Of a stretch of 64,000 bases of DNA, positions 9,576 through 19,775 are shown one piece after another; the first letter of the stretch is position 1; every line of letters begins with the position of its first letter. The position numbers were made by a program, and so were the translations under genes. The DNA comes from Comamonas halotolerans (GTDB lineage: Bacteria > Pseudomonadota > Gammaproteobacteria > Burkholderiales > Burkholderiaceae_C). The stretch lies in NCBI RefSeq assembly GCF_030162935.1, contig NZ_JASAUZ010000023.1:62001-126000 (forward strand). Direction: 5' to 3'. The notes beneath the pieces are model-generated. The model was given only the letters and a program-made list of their open reading frames with translations. It had not been told where the DNA came from and searched no databases.

Positions 9576-9700
9576 ATTCGCACGCCTCCTGCGATGGGAT
9601 AGATACGTCTCCAGCAAGAATCAGGCCTGCTACTTCCACTTTTTCTGAAAGCCAGCCAGCTATGGCACTTGATGTTGCATTTAGTGTAGCAACAGGCTTT

Positions 9701-12100
9701 TCAATCTGTGTTCACAGCCGACCAATACCTTCGCCGAATCACCCTCTCGCACTGCACCGACTCAGGATGCGAAGAACGCCACCATGCCGCACCACAGCTT
9801 GGGCTGGAGACCCATGTGACCCGCTGTTCCAGGTAACGCTGCACCACGCTGTGTGCCGGATGCCCAAACCGGTTTCGATAGCCTGCCTGCGCAATGGCAA
9901 TCCGGGGCTGTACCGCAGCAATGAAAGCAGCACTTGAAGAGGTCGTGCTGCCATGGTGAGGCACCAGCAGAATATCTGCGCGTAAATCAACGCTCGCTCG
10001 CAGCAAGGCACGCTCTTGCTGTACCTCAATATCTCCAGTCAACAAAACACTGCGCCCTGTCTCACTGCGCACCTTGAGCACGCAACTCTTGGCATTGTTT
10101 TTAGCATTTGCTCTGCCTGACACTACCTGCAAAGGATGGAGCACCTGAAACAATACACCATCCCACGTCCAGGACTGTCCTTGCTGACACGGCTCACCGC
10201 CAGCCCCCATCCACTGCGCATTCGGAAATGCCTGCTGCACAGACTGTGCGCCTCCTGCGTGGTCGCTATCTGCATGGCTGATCATTTGTGCTGTGAGATC
10301 TACACCCCATGCCCGCAAAACCGGAACTACCGTACGTTCCCCGGCATCTGAATGCTCAGACCAGCGCGGGCCTGCATCGAACAGCAAGCTATGCTGTCGG
10401 GTTCGGAGCAAAACCGCGCTGCCCTGCCCCACGTCCAGCGCCAGCACATCGAATTGCCCCCATTCCGGCGCAGGAGGCTGCCACCACAACATGGGAACGA
10501 TGGCCGGAAGTCCCAAGCATCGCCAGCGCCACCCCAGAGGCATGACCAGCCATAAACACCCCAACACTCCTGCGGCTGCGGCCCAAGGTGCTGGTTGCGC
10601 AAAGAAAAGTACCGCCAGCGGCCACGCAGCCATGTACTCCAGCAACCACACCATGGCTGTCACCGCATGCGCTGCCAGAGTCCATAGTGGCGACCACAGG
10701 GCCCCCAGCATAGACAACGGAGTGACCACCAGCGTCACCCATGGAATGGCCCATAAGTTGGCCAACATCCCCACCACGGATATCTGACCAAACAGTAGCA
10801 GCGTCAACGGAGCCAATGCCAGCCCCACTGTCCACTGTTCTTGCAGTAATCGCTTGCCAGCATGCCACCAGCGATGTGCAACCGGACTGTGCGTTTGGGG
10901 GTGCGCGGCGAACAGCACACCAACGGCTACAAAGCTCAGCCAGAAACCTGCTTGCCACAGGCTCCATGGGTCTGCCACCACTACAGCCGTCAACACCACC
11001 AACCACACATAAGGCCAGGGCCAGGCATACCCTTTCGCACGCAGCACAACCACAATGCAAAGCATGCCGATGGTGCGTTGTGCCGGTATCCCCCAGCCAC
11101 TGAACAGCGCATAGACTGCTGCCAGCACCAAGCCTGCCCATGCTGCTGCAATGGGTGCTGGCACCCACAGACACAAGCGCATCGAACGCCGCCAAATGGC
11201 GTTCACCACCGCAATGGCCAGCCAGGCAAACATGGTGATATGCAATCCACTGATACTGACCAGATGCGCAACGCCGGTATCACGGAACAACTGCCAGTCT
11301 GCACGGCCTATGCTGGACTGAGCCCCTGTCACCAGCGCCTGCACCACGCCCCTGGAGGCTTGCTCGCGCTCCAAGGCTTCTTCAGGAGCTTGCATGGACC
11401 AGTGTAAGTCCCCGCGCCACTGGGCCATCGGCGCATGCCATGTCTGCCCCAGCCATAGCGCAGCGGCATCTCCCTTTGTGGGGCGAACATAGCCCGTCGC
11501 CTGTATCCCATGGCTCCACAGCCATAACTCCCAATCCATGCTGTGAGGGTTGCGCGCACCATGGGGCGCCTTCAGCCTTACCGTCCACTCCCAGCGCTGG
11601 CCAGCGCGCAAGCCCTGCGGAGGAGCTGGGCCATACCACGTCAGCACAATAGATGGCGGCAGCGGCACTGGCTGCTGCGCAACCCAAGCGCGTTCCACCT
11701 GAAAATGCATGCGCACGCCACGCTCCACAGTCTGCGGCATCGCATCAATCACCCCCACCACGCGCACGTCGCGCCCTTCCCACTGTGCAGGCATGGCGTT
11801 GGCTTGAAACATGGCGGCACGCCAGCCCGTACCGGCACCAGCGACAACCATGGTCAATGCAAAAATCAACCAGGAAATGCGCCTGTTGCGCCACTTCCAT
11901 CCCCCTACCGAGGCTAGCAATGCCACCATGCCGATGCATGCGTACACCCATGCCGACCACAGCACGCCTTGCTGCAACTGCAAGGCAACGCCCACCACAA
12001 CACCACACATGGCACACACGCCGGTGACGGGGACTTGTGCAGCAGCAACGCAATGTCTTGGCATACTGGCAAGCATGCGATGCACACGCTGGGTTGGCAA
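9701..12100 (-). CDS. comEC: ComEC/Rec2 family DNA-uptake channel protein
   Basis: 799-residue polytopic membrane protein. It has an N-terminal extracytoplasmic domain, the ComEC/Rec2 competence channel domain (around DTGVAHLVSISGLHI, about residues 280-300), many hydrophobic segments and a C-terminal metallo-beta-lactamase fold with LDVGQGSAVLL and the metal motif HADSDHAGG. In naturally competent bacteria it translocates single-stranded DNA across the inner membrane. The first codon is uncertain; a Met about 11 codons in is an alternative. It is divergent from ridA. Intact and full length, it suggests retained transformation capacity. Confidence 0.93.
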   Translation of the reverse strand: MPTQRVHRMLASMPRHCVAAAQVPVTGVCAMCGVVVGVALQLQQGVLWSAWVYACIGMVALLASVGGWKWRNRRISWLIFALTMVVAGAGTGWRAAMFQANAMPAQWEGRDVRVVGVIDAMPQTVERGVRMHFQVERAWVAQQPVPLPPSIVLTWYGPAPPQGLRAGQRWEWTVRLKAPHGARNPHSMDWELWLWSHGIQATGYVRPTKGDAAALWLGQTWHAPMAQWRGDLHWSMQAPEEALEREQASRGVVQALVTGAQSSIGRADWQLFRDTGVAHLVSISGLHITMFAWLAIAVVNAIWRRSMRLCLWVPAPIAAAWAGLVLAAVYALFSGWGIPAQRTIGMLCIVVVLRAKGYAWPWPYVWLVVLTAVVVADPWSLWQAGFWLSFVAVGVLFAAHPQTHSPVAHRWWHAGKRLLQEQWTVGLALAPLTLLLFGQISVVGMLANLWAIPWVTLVVTPLSMLGALWSPLWTLAAHAVTAMVWLLEYMAAWPLAVLFFAQPAPWAAAAGVLGCLWLVMPLGWRWRCLGLPAIVPMLWWQPPAPEWGQFDVLALDVGQGSAVLLRTRQHSLLFDAGPRWSEHSDAGERTVVPVLRAWGVDLTAQMISHADSDHAGGAQSVQQAFPNAQWMGAGGEPCQQGQSWTWDGVLFQVLHPLQVVSGRANAKNNAKSCVLKVRSETGRSVLLTGDIEVQQERALLRASVDLRADILLVPHHGSTTSSSAAFIAAVQPRIAIAQAGYRNRFGHPAHSVVQRYLEQRVTWVSSPSCGAAWWRSSHPESVQCERVIRRRYWSAVNTD

Positions 12101-12150
12101 AGCCGGTCACCCAGACCAATCCCATTCAGAGAAGACGAAAGGAAAACTCC

Positions 12151-12609
12151 ATGAGCATCTATGACAAACTGCAAGCCCTGAACATTCAGCTCCCTCCCGT
12201 CGCCGTACCAGCAGCGGCCTATGTACCTTTTGTGCAGACCGGAAACCTGGTCTTTTTGAGCGGCCACATTGCCAAGAAAGACGGCCAGGTGTGGGCCGGT
12301 CAGTTAGGCGCCAACATCAGCACCGAAGAAGGCAAGCAAGCCGCACGTGCTGTGGCTATCGATTTGCTTGGAACATTGCAAGTGGCCTGTGGTGGTGACT
12401 TGAACCGCGTCAAGCGCGTTGTAAAAGTCATGAGTCTGGTGAACTCCACCGCCAGCTTCACAGAACAACACTTGGTAACCAATGGCTGTTCTGAATTGAT
12501 CGCGGAAGTATTTGGTGACAAGGGTACCCATGCGCGCAGTGCTTTTGGCGTGGCACAAATCCCCATGGGGGCTTGCGTGGAAATTGAGTTGATCGCCGAA
12601 ATTGGCTGA
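12151..12609 (+). CDS. RidA family protein (YjgF/YER057c/UK114)
   Basis: 152-residue member of the RidA superfamily. The classical members deaminate reactive enamine/imine intermediates made by PLP enzymes. The start at 12151 has GAAAGGAAAA just upstream. Family signatures are FVQTGNLVFLSGHIAKKDG near the N-terminus and the C-terminal RSAFGVAQIPMGACVEIE, which includes the substrate-binding arginine. The longer-than-archetype length (about 150) and the sequence place it in the YjgH/DUF1573-like RidA subgroups rather than the archetype; the exact substrate is unknown. Confidence 0.9.
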   Translation: MSIYDKLQALNIQLPPVAVPAAAYVPFVQTGNLVFLSGHIAKKDGQVWAGQLGANISTEEGKQAARAVAIDLLGTLQVACGGDLNRVKRVVKVMSLVNSTASFTEQHLVTNGCSELIAEVFGDKGTHARSAFGVAQIPMGACVEIELIAEIG

Positions 12610-12730
12610 TTGCAACATGCCCAACTGCGCCGGGCAGGCAACGCAGACCAGACACGCAAGTCATCTCTGCCGCTACAACCTGCTCTCGTGCGCTTCGCAC
12701 ATGTGTACAACGACAATGTGATGTACCAAC

Positions 12731-12763
12731 AAAAAAACGCCCTGGTTTCCAGGGCGCTTTTTT
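12731..12763. terminator. Bidirectional terminator between ridA-like and folK genes
   Basis: A-run, CGCCCTGG-TTT-CCAGGGCG stem and T-run, between convergent genes. Confidence 0.9.
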
Positions 12764-12797
12764 GATCAGTTTCACAAGCTCACATCGCAGTGGCCAC

Positions 12798-13292
12798 TCA
12801 GGTGGGCAGCGCAGCAGCAGCCCACTGTGCATCTTGTGCCACGGTAATACGCTGATCCGCCACTGCAGCCAACTGGGCTGCACTCACTTGTGTTGCATCC
12901 AACTCCGCCAGGGGCTTGAGCACAAATGCGCGATCGTACATCCGGGGATGGGGCACTATCAAATTTGAGGTGTTCAACTGCTGTGTACCCCACAGCAGTA
13001 CATCCAGATCAAGCGTTCGCGGCGCATTGCGGTAAGGGCGCTCGCGGCCAGCGGCCTGCTCCAGCGCCTGCAGCAACTGCAAGAAAGCCTCAGGCGACAG
13101 CGCTGTTTCCAGCATCGCCACCGCATTCAAATAATCTGGTCCGGTAGCGTCCACCGGTGCGCTGCTGTAAAGCGATGAAACTGCCAGCAATTGCGTCTGC
13201 GGCAACACTGCCATGCCTTTCAGGGCCTGCAGTAAAGCCTCACCCCGGTCACCCAGATTGGCCCCAAGACCAACAAAAACCTGCACGCTCAT
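12798..13292 (-). CDS. folK: 2-amino-4-hydroxy-6-hydroxymethyldihydropteridine pyrophosphokinase
   Basis: 164-residue HPPK of the folate pathway, which transfers pyrophosphate from ATP to the hydroxymethyl pterin. Motifs are VFVGLGANLGDR at the N-terminus and NAPRTLDLDVLLWG (Mg/ATP-binding aspartates) in the second half. It overlaps the pcnB stop by 4 bp, so the two are probably translationally coupled. The pcnB-folK pair is widespread in proteobacteria. Confidence 0.97.
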   Translation of the reverse strand: MSVQVFVGLGANLGDRGEALLQALKGMAVLPQTQLLAVSSLYSSAPVDATGPDYLNAVAMLETALSPEAFLQLLQALEQAAGRERPYRNAPRTLDLDVLLWGTQQLNTSNLIVPHPRMYDRAFVLKPLAELDATQVSAAQLAAVADQRITVAQDAQWAAAALPT

Positions 13293-14848
13293 GCGTCGAC
13301 GTTGCCGCTTGCGCCAGCACCACTGGCTGCGGCTGGCTTGCGACGACGGCGACGCCGTTTCTTGGAAGGGGCCTCACCCATGGCTTCGCTACCCTCATGC
13401 GCAACGGCATCCAGCGGGGATGCTGCAGTCTCGGTCTGGCGAGGCGCTTTGCGGGGTTGCGCGGCTTTTTGCTTTTGACGCTGCTCCTCGCGTGCCTGGG
13501 CCACCAGGTCTTCCCGGTGGGCATCATCGGCAGACTGGAAGTCCTGCCACCATTGCGCCAGTGCCTCGTCCACCTCGCCCACGTCCGCACGCAAGCGCAG
13601 AAAGTCAAAACCGGCACGAAAACGCGCCTGCAGCACCATGCCGAATGGCGAAGCGCCTGTGCGCTTGTCAAAGCGTGGCTGCATTACCCAGATTTCACGC
13701 ATGTCTGCGGCCAGCTTGCCGCGACCCGACACATCACCAATACGCTGGTCAAACACCTCGTCAATGGCTTCGCTCAATGCTGGGAATGCGTTGTAGCCTT
13801 TTTTCAGGCGGCGCTCCCAACCGGCCTTGACGTCTTGCCACAGCACACAAGCGAGCATGAAGCTGGGTGCCACCGGCTTGCCCTCACCCACGCGACGATC
13901 CGTATCGGCCAGCACGGCTTGCACAAAAGGATGCTCTGCGCGCTCGACCACCACATCCAGCAAAGGATAAATGCCCTTGTCCAGCCCCTGCTTCCTGAGC
14001 TGCTCGATCGACGCCAGCGCGTGCCCCGTCTGAAGCAGCTTGAGCATTTCATCAAACAGCCGGCTTTGGGGCACTTCCTTGAGTAAATGCTCCGACTCCA
14101 CCAGGGGCTTTGCCGTTTTGGGCTCCAGCTTGAAGCCCAGCGGGCTCAGCTTGGCCGCAAAGCGTACCGCGCGAATGATGCGCACCGGGTCTTCACGGTA
14201 ACGCGTGGCGGCATCACCAATCATGCGCAACACACGTTTTTGCGCGTCCTGAATACCTTTGTGAAAATCCACGACCACCTGTGTCTCTGGGTCGTAATAC
14301 ATGGCATTCACGGTGAAATCACGGCGCGTGGCGTCTTGGTCCTGCGGCCCCCATACGTTGTCGCGCAACACGCGGCCACTGGCATCCACCGCGTGCTTCA
14401 TGTGCGCCAACGCCAGCTTGCTGGTGCGCTCATTGCCACTGACTTGCTCAGCCTGGCTGTTGTCCAGAAAAGCTCGGAAAGTGGAGACTTCGATCACCTC
14501 GTGCTCACGCCCACGGCCATAAACCACGTGCACGATACGAAAACGCTTGCCAATGATGAAGGCACGGCGAAACAGGCTTTTCACCTGTTCAGGAGTGGCA
14601 TCGGTGGCCACGTCAAAGTCTTTGGGACGCAGGCCCAGCAGCAAGTCGCGCACAGCTCCACCGACGATGTAGGCCTCATAGCCGGCATCTTTGAGAGTAC
14701 GCACCACATCCACGGCACGCGGGTCCACCAGTTGCGGATCAATGCCGTGCACGCTGGCCGACACCTCCTCACGCTTGCCAAAACGCGGCTTGCGCGAACG
14801 GGTGGCGGGCTCTTTGCCCAGCAATTTATCAATGATGGTTTTAATCAT
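13289..14848 (-). CDS. pcnB: Poly(A) polymerase I
   Basis: 519-residue nucleotidyltransferase that adds 3' poly(A) tails to RNA and so promotes decay. The catalytic core has IVGGAVRDLLLG followed by the DFDVATDATPEQV carboxylates (about residues 60-90) and the RRDFTVNAMYYD block. The C-terminal ~80 residues are low-complexity and very basic (KKRRRRRRK), typical of bacterial PAP I. PAP I is distinguished from CCA-adding enzyme by this long tail and by the linkage to folK. Its start overlaps the stop of the HAD phosphatase gene by 4 bp. Confidence 0.95.
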   Translation of the reverse strand: MIKTIIDKLLGKEPATRSRKPRFGKREEVSASVHGIDPQLVDPRAVDVVRTLKDAGYEAYIVGGAVRDLLLGLRPKDFDVATDATPEQVKSLFRRAFIIGKRFRIVHVVYGRGREHEVIEVSTFRAFLDNSQAEQVSGNERTSKLALAHMKHAVDASGRVLRDNVWGPQDQDATRRDFTVNAMYYDPETQVVVDFHKGIQDAQKRVLRMIGDAATRYREDPVRIIRAVRFAAKLSPLGFKLEPKTAKPLVESEHLLKEVPQSRLFDEMLKLLQTGHALASIEQLRKQGLDKGIYPLLDVVVERAEHPFVQAVLADTDRRVGEGKPVAPSFMLACVLWQDVKAGWERRLKKGYNAFPALSEAIDEVFDQRIGDVSGRGKLAADMREIWVMQPRFDKRTGASPFGMVLQARFRAGFDFLRLRADVGEVDEALAQWWQDFQSADDAHREDLVAQAREEQRQKQKAAQPRKAPRQTETAASPLDAVAHEGSEAMGEAPSKKRRRRRRKPAAASGAGASGNVDA

Positions 14849-15546
14849 GGGTTTTCAGTAAACAGATCCAGCACGCGCCATCCACGTTCTTGCGCCAATG
14901 CGCGCAAGCGGGGCTCTGGGTTGGTAGCCACGGGGTGATTCACACGCTCGAGCAAAGGCACGTCATTCATGGAGTCGCTGTAGAACGTCGATTCCACCGC
15001 ATCCCAGCTCAGACCGCGAGCAGCCAGCCATGCATCCATGCGCGCGACCTTGCCTTCACGCATATTGGGCAGGCCTTTCACTGCACCGGTGAACCACCCG
15101 CTGGAATCACGCTCCAGCTCGGTAGCGATCAACTCCTTGACGCCGAAAGCAGCCGCAATAGGACGGGTCACAAACTCATTCGTCGCTGAGGTGATCACCA
15201 CCGTATCTCCCGCACGCAAATGGCTTTGCACCAGCTCGATGGCTTGCGGTTTCATCGCGGGGCGAATCACTGCCTCCATGAAGCGCTCATGCGCGGCCTG
15301 TGATTGCACCTGACCTCGCTGCACGACAGCTTCCGTTGCAAAACGCACGTAATCGTGCACATTCAGCGTGCCCGCTTGGTAGTGGGCAAAAAACTCATCG
15401 TTGCGACGGCCAAACTCCTCACGATCACACCAGCCAATGGCAATCGCAAACTCTCCCCAACCATGGTCAGAGTCCATGGGAATCAACGTGTGGTCAAGAT
15501 CAAACAGTGCCAAGCGTGACCGCTGAGTCTGGGGAACAGAAGACAT
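14845..15546 (-). CDS. HAD-IB family phosphatase (SerB-like)
   Basis: 233-residue haloacid-dehalogenase superfamily hydrolase. Motif I is LALFDLDHTLIPMDSD with the nucleophilic Asp and the +2 Asp. Motif II is VVITSATNEFV and motif III/IV ends in YSDSMNDVPLL. The start is the ATG at 15546; the frame continues upstream only to a TTG. Homologues next to pcnB are annotated as phosphoserine phosphatase-like, but a true serB role is not established. It forms a run with pcnB and folK through 4-bp overlaps. Confidence 0.92.
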   Translation of the reverse strand: MSSVPQTQRSRLALFDLDHTLIPMDSDHGWGEFAIAIGWCDREEFGRRNDEFFAHYQAGTLNVHDYVRFATEAVVQRGQVQSQAAHERFMEAVIRPAMKPQAIELVQSHLRAGDTVVITSATNEFVTRPIAAAFGVKELIATELERDSSGWFTGAVKGLPNMREGKVARMDAWLAARGLSWDAVESTFYSDSMNDVPLLERVNHPVATNPEPRLRALAQERGWRVLDLFTENP

Positions 15547-15601
15547 GAAGACTTTCAAATAAGAACAAAGACGCAAGAATCAGACACACTCAGCACCCAA
15601 C

Positions 15602-16300
15602 TCACTCCGTCTCCAGCATGGTTTTGAGCAATGGAATAGTGATGGCCCGCTTGTTGCGCAGCGCAAACTCATCGAGCATATCCAGCAATTGCATCAGACT
15701 GGCCAAGTCACGCGAGAAACGTTTGAGCATGTAGTCCACCACATCCGCGCTCAAGGTCACACCGCGGGCTGCGGCCTCGGTCTTGAGCACTTCACGGCGC
15801 TCTTCCTCGTTGGGTACATGCAGCTGAAACACATGCCCCCAGCCGAGACGGCTGCGCAAATCATCGCGCACCACCATGGCCGCAGGCGGCGCATCACCCG
15901 CTGACAAAATCCAGCGCGGAGAACCGCTAGGCGGATTGATGGCATTCACGAACCAGTTAAAGGCACGGGACTGCTGCATGGGCGTGTACATATGCACATC
16001 GTCCATCACCACCGCCGACCAGCGCTCATCAAACTCTGGAGGAAAGCCTGTGGAGGCATCCATCCAGCCAACTTGCGCACCCTGTTCGCGCAGCATTTCG
16101 CGCACTGCTTTGAGCAAATGCGTTTTGCCAGAGCCCGAAGCCCCCCACAAATAAGTGGGTACTGGCGAACGTGGTGCTGCGCCAAAGCCGTCGCTGACCC
16201 AATTTTGGAGGTGGCTGACCACCGGCTTGTTGCGGCCAGCATAAAAGCGCGAAAGGGAAGGCCCTGTGGGCAAGCCAATATCCAGCGCCAGTTGCTTCAT
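15602..16300 (-). CDS. hda: DnaA regulatory inactivator Hda
   Basis: 232-residue DnaA-like AAA+ protein without the DNA-binding domain. It starts MKQLALDIGL, which fits the clamp-binding QL-x-L/DIGL peptide used to contact the DNA polymerase beta clamp. Walker A is LWGASGSGKTHLL, Walker B is AVVMDDVH, and a C-terminal sensor II region follows. With the clamp it stimulates ATP hydrolysis by DnaA after initiation. The ATG at 16300 puts the clamp motif at the N-terminus, whereas the longer frame adds 44 unrelated residues. It is divergent from purM. Confidence 0.95.
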   Translation of the reverse strand: MKQLALDIGLPTGPSLSRFYAGRNKPVVSHLQNWVSDGFGAAPRSPVPTYLWGASGSGKTHLLKAVREMLREQGAQVGWMDASTGFPPEFDERWSAVVMDDVHMYTPMQQSRAFNWFVNAINPPSGSPRWILSAGDAPPAAMVVRDDLRSRLGWGHVFQLHVPNEEERREVLKTEAAARGVTLSADVVDYMLKRFSRDLASLMQLLDMLDEFALRNKRAITIPLLKTMLETE

Positions 16301-16662
16301 AGAGGGCATGCAATCACCACATCCTGCCTGTGATCGAGCAAGCGCATATGCACTATCAAAGCAATCAAAGGCAACAACGTAGGCATGGGGAAGAAAGAAC
16401 GAAAAAGCCCTGCGCGAACTGGCAGGGGGCATTCAAGCCATTTAGCCATTGGCTACGGCAATTTGCGTATTTTAGTCTGCTTCCATCAAACTCACAGATA
16501 GAACCCTGATCGCTACACTAGCAAAGTCGCCTTGCGCAGGCACTCTCAAGCTGCGATGCCCTGCCTCCTTTGCCCGATATGGGGGACATACCCTTAGGTC
16601 TAGACTTAGAATCGCCCAGTCTCACCCGCCCGCGTGGCTCCCTCCTTGCACAGATTGACCCC

Positions 16663-17715
16663 ATGAGCTCCTCTGCCTCCCCATCCACTCCCATTTCTTA
16701 CAAAGACGCTGGCGTTGACATCGACGCAGGTGATGCACTGGTTGAACGTATCAAACCGCTGGCCAAAAAAACCATGCGTGAAGGCGTGATGGCCGGTATT
16801 GGCGGCTTTGGTGCGTTGTTTGAAGTACCCAAGCGTTACAAAGAACCTGTACTGGTCTCTGGCACCGATGGTGTGGGCACCAAGCTGCGCTTGGCATTTG
16901 AATGGAATATGCATGACACCGTGGGGATTGATCTGGTTGCCATGAGCGTCAACGACGTACTGGTGCAAGGCGCAGAACCCCTGTTCTTCCTCGACTACTT
17001 TGCCTGCGGCAAGCTGGATGTGGACACCGCCGCCGCCGTAGTGGGAGGCATTGCCAAGGGTTGCGAGCTGTCTGGCTGCGCACTGATTGGTGGCGAAACC
17101 GCTGAAATGCCCGGCATGTACCCTGATGGCGAGTACGACCTGGCCGGGTTTGCAGTGGGTGCGGTTGAAAAGTCGAAGATTCTGACGGGCCAAAACGTCA
17201 AGCCCGGCGACGTGGTGCTGGGCTTGGCTTCGGCAGGAGTGCACTCCAACGGCTTCTCGCTGGTACGCAAGTGTATCGAGCGTGCCCAGGCCAACAACAC
17301 CATTCCTGAAACACTGGATGGCAAACCTTTCAAGCAAGCAGTGATGGAACCCACCCGCCTGTACGTCAAGAACGTGCTGGCTGCACTGGCTCAACACCCG
17401 ATCAAGGCTCTGGCCCACATCACAGGCGGAGGTCTGCTGGAAAACATTCCTCGCGTGCTGCCCGAAGGTACCGGCGCCGATTTGAAGTCTGGTAGCTGGC
17501 CACAGACAGAGTTGTTTGCCTGGCTGCAAAAAACCGCAGGCATTGACGATGTGGAAATGAACCGCACCTTCAACAACGGCATTGGTATGGTGTTGGTGGT
17601 AGCCCCAGAAGATGCACAGGCAACCGCCGCAACTTTGCGCAATTTGGGTGAAACTGTCTATACGATCGGTAACATTACGGAACGCAGCGAAGGCGCCGCA
17701 GTCCAAGTCAAATAG
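16663..17715 (+). CDS. purM: Phosphoribosylformylglycinamidine cyclo-ligase (AIR synthetase)
   Basis: 350-residue enzyme of the fifth step of purine synthesis, ATP-dependent closure of FGAM to AIR. Motifs are [21 protein letters not shown], the GTDGVGTKL loop, [19 protein letters not shown] and [11 protein letters not shown]. The ATG at 16663 was taken because the 31 upstream codons of the open frame are not homologous to PurM. It is divergent from hda, and a permease gene follows 23 bp after the stop. Confidence 0.97.
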   Translation: MSSSASPSTPISYKDAGVDIDAGDALVERIKPLAKKTMREGVMAGIGGFGALFEVPKRYKEPVLVSGTDGVGTKLRLAFEWNMHDTVGIDLVAMSVNDVLVQGAEPLFFLDYFACGKLDVDTAAAVVGGIAKGCELSGCALIGGETAEMPGMYPDGEYDLAGFAVGAVEKSKILTGQNVKPGDVVLGLASAGVHSNGFSLVRKCIERAQANNTIPETLDGKPFKQAVMEPTRLYVKNVLAALAQHPIKALAHITGGGLLENIPRVLPEGTGADLKSGSWPQTELFAWLQKTAGIDDVEMNRTFNNGIGMVLVVAPEDAQATAATLRNLGETVYTIGNITERSEGAAVQVK

Positions 17716-17738
17716 TATTTCTTCTTAAGCAATCAGCC

Positions 17739-18800
17739 ATGGGGACACCGCATCAACTTCCGTCCGTTTGCCCGTCCCCCGCGCAGCCCTCGCGCAACGT
17801 CATGATTGCCAGCTACCTGCTCATGGCTTGCACATTGCTGCTGGTCATGTGGCAAAAGCTCCTGCCCGGGCTGCTTTGCGCATGCCTGGGCTTTTTATTG
17901 ACCCGTGCACTTGCTTCATTGCTGGCACGGATAGACCGCCGCCCCCCCGGGCCAACGCCAGACCGCTGGGCCCAGGTCACCGCAGCCACTTTGGTCATCT
18001 TTGCCCCGCTGATCTGGATAGGCATTGCCTTGACACATTCACGCGGCTATCTGACCGATATTCCTCACCAGTACAAGGAATTGCTGGACTTCCTTGCGCA
18101 CACCGTTCTTGAATTGCAACAAAAGCTCCCTCCTGAGCTTGGCGTTCTGCTTCCGCAGGGTGCTGCAGAAATTCAGCAAGCTATCGCAACCAACCTGGCA
18201 ACCAAAGCAGGAGCCCTTGCCATGGCAGGCAAAGCTTGGCTTGGAGGTCTTTTACACGCTTACGTCGGCTTGCTGATCGGCACTTTGGCTGCTGTACGTC
18301 CACGCACACTACCGCGAGCACCTCTGACTCAGGCACTGCAACGCCGTGTCATGCTGCTGGGTGAAGCCTTCCGCCAGATTGTGGCTGCGCAGTTTTGGAT
18401 TGCATTGTTCAACACCTGCCTGACCGCGCTGTTTCTACTGCTTATCCTGCCAGTGTTCGACATGGCGCTGCCTTACACACCAGCGCTGATCATGTTGACC
18501 TTTATTGCAGGATTGATCCCCATCGTGGGCAATCTGTTTTGCAATGTGGTGCTCACTATCGTGGGGCTATCGGTATCGCCCTTGGCAGCCGCCGTATGTC
18601 TGGGCTTTTTGATCCTGATTCACAAAGCGGAATATGTCATCAACGCGCGTGTTGTTGGTCAGCGCACCCACATGGCAGTATGGGAGTTGCTGACCGTGAT
18701 GTTCATCGCTGAATCCGTCTTCGGTCCTGCAGGTCTCGTGGCCGCCCCCCTGTTTTACGCTTATCTCAAAAAGGAGTTGGAAGCCGCTCGACTGGTCTGA
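17739..18800 (+). CDS. AI-2E family transporter (PerM-like permease)
   Basis: About 353 residues with seven to eight predicted membrane helices; the conserved family block near the C-terminus includes AGLIPIVGNLFCNVVLTIVG and LVGQRTHMAVWELL-type residues. Family members are proposed to export autoinducer-2 or act as antiporters; the substrate here is unknown. A start at 17802 (Met before IASYLLM) is also possible because neither ATG has a clear ribosome site. Its position after purM and facing hda is common in Burkholderiales, which supports orthology with the PerM genes there. Confidence 0.85.
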   Translation: MGTPHQLPSVCPSPAQPSRNVMIASYLLMACTLLLVMWQKLLPGLLCACLGFLLTRALASLLARIDRRPPGPTPDRWAQVTAATLVIFAPLIWIGIALTHSRGYLTDIPHQYKELLDFLAHTVLELQQKLPPELGVLLPQGAAEIQQAIATNLATKAGALAMAGKAWLGGLLHAYVGLLIGTLAAVRPRTLPRAPLTQALQRRVMLLGEAFRQIVAAQFWIALFNTCLTALFLLLILPVFDMALPYTPALIMLTFIAGLIPIVGNLFCNVVLTIVGLSVSPLAAAVCLGFLILIHKAEYVINARVVGQRTHMAVWELLTVMFIAESVFGPAGLVAAPLFYAYLKKELEAARLV

Positions 18801-18823
18801 GTCGCAACTCGCACACGGTTTCC

Positions 18824-18856
18824 AAAAAGAGAGCGCTAAGCGCTCTCTTTTTTTTC
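18824..18856. terminator. Strong terminator between perM-like and sirB1-like genes
   Basis: Perfect 9-bp stem AGAGAGCGC / GCGCTCTCT with a TAA loop, an A-run before and a T-run after, between convergent genes. Confidence 0.92.
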
Positions 18857-18870
18857 CTTGTTTTTTGACT

Positions 18871-19719
18871 TTAGCCTTCTGCCCGAAGCAGCTCAATGTG
18901 CGCCTCGATCACCGGCAAATCCTGTGGCGCCTGGGCTGTGCGCACATAAGTTTGCAGGTCCTGCAAGGCTGCATCCCGCTGCCCCATCTGCGCCAACACC
19001 AGTCCACGATCACGGTAAGCCTCTGCAAAATCCGGACGCAAGATCACAAGCCGATGCAATACACCGAGCAACAAGGACAGTTGCTGCTCCTGTTCATACA
19101 CGCTTCTTAGATTGCGCAACATGCGCTCTATGATTTCGCGTCCACTGGCAGGCATCAGAAAAAGATGCAGTGGTGCAATTTCTTCCTCCGCCAGACCCCA
19201 GCCTTCCCGAAAAGGCTCCAATCGCTCAGACAGCATGTTTTGCGTCAGGCCGCGCCCAGTCAGGGGGTCTTGAATGATGATGCCCTCATCCACATACACC
19301 TTCACCAGAAAGTGTCCGGGAAAAGAAATGCCATCGGCCCTGAGTCCGATGCCCTGCGCCAGTTCCATCCACAGCACTGCCAGAGAAATGGGAATGCCTC
19401 GGCGCGTGTGCAGCACATGGTGCATATAGCTGTTGGCCGGATCAGAAAAATCGTTGGCATTCGCTGCAAAGCCAAGTTTTTCATAGAAAAACTCATTGAG
19501 CGTGTAGCAACGCTGCATTGGCGTTGCACCGCTGGGAATGGATTTGCGAAGGCGTGCAAGCAATCCATCCAATTGCAGCAGCACATCCTGCACATCCAGC
19601 TCTGGCATTGCATCAACCGCCAGACTTGCCGCAGCCTCCAGCAATGGAAAAGCCACATCATGCCCGACCAAGCAAGCAAAGTGGTCTAGCGTGGAGGGGA
19701 CTTCGAATTTCAGCGGCAT
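18871..19719 (-). CDS. SirB1 family protein (transglutaminase-like plus TPR)
   Basis: 282-residue protein. The central transglutaminase-like region reads ANSYMHHVLHTRRGIPISLAVLW with GISFPGHFLVK, and a C-terminal TPR-type helical segment contains the AEAYRDRGLVLAQMGQRDAALQDL pattern. SirB1 homologues are widespread in proteobacteria, commonly near prmC/prfA or, in Burkholderiales, near murJ. The biochemical role is not known. It lies downstream of murJ on the same strand, 56 bp away. Confidence 0.88.
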   Translation of the reverse strand: MPLKFEVPSTLDHFACLVGHDVAFPLLEAAASLAVDAMPELDVQDVLLQLDGLLARLRKSIPSGATPMQRCYTLNEFFYEKLGFAANANDFSDPANSYMHHVLHTRRGIPISLAVLWMELAQGIGLRADGISFPGHFLVKVYVDEGIIIQDPLTGRGLTQNMLSERLEPFREGWGLAEEEIAPLHLFLMPASGREIIERMLRNLRSVYEQEQQLSLLLGVLHRLVILRPDFAEAYRDRGLVLAQMGQRDAALQDLQTYVRTAQAPQDLPVIEAHIELLRAEG

Positions 19720-19775
19720 GACTGCACTCTACCGCGATTTCGCTGCATGCCAAGCACCCACCTTCCTCGCACTGA

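Noticed and set aside
16606..17706. Long frame antisense to purM
   Set aside because: purM is unmistakable on the + strand; the antisense product is rich in His/Cys/Gln as expected for reversed GC-rich codons.
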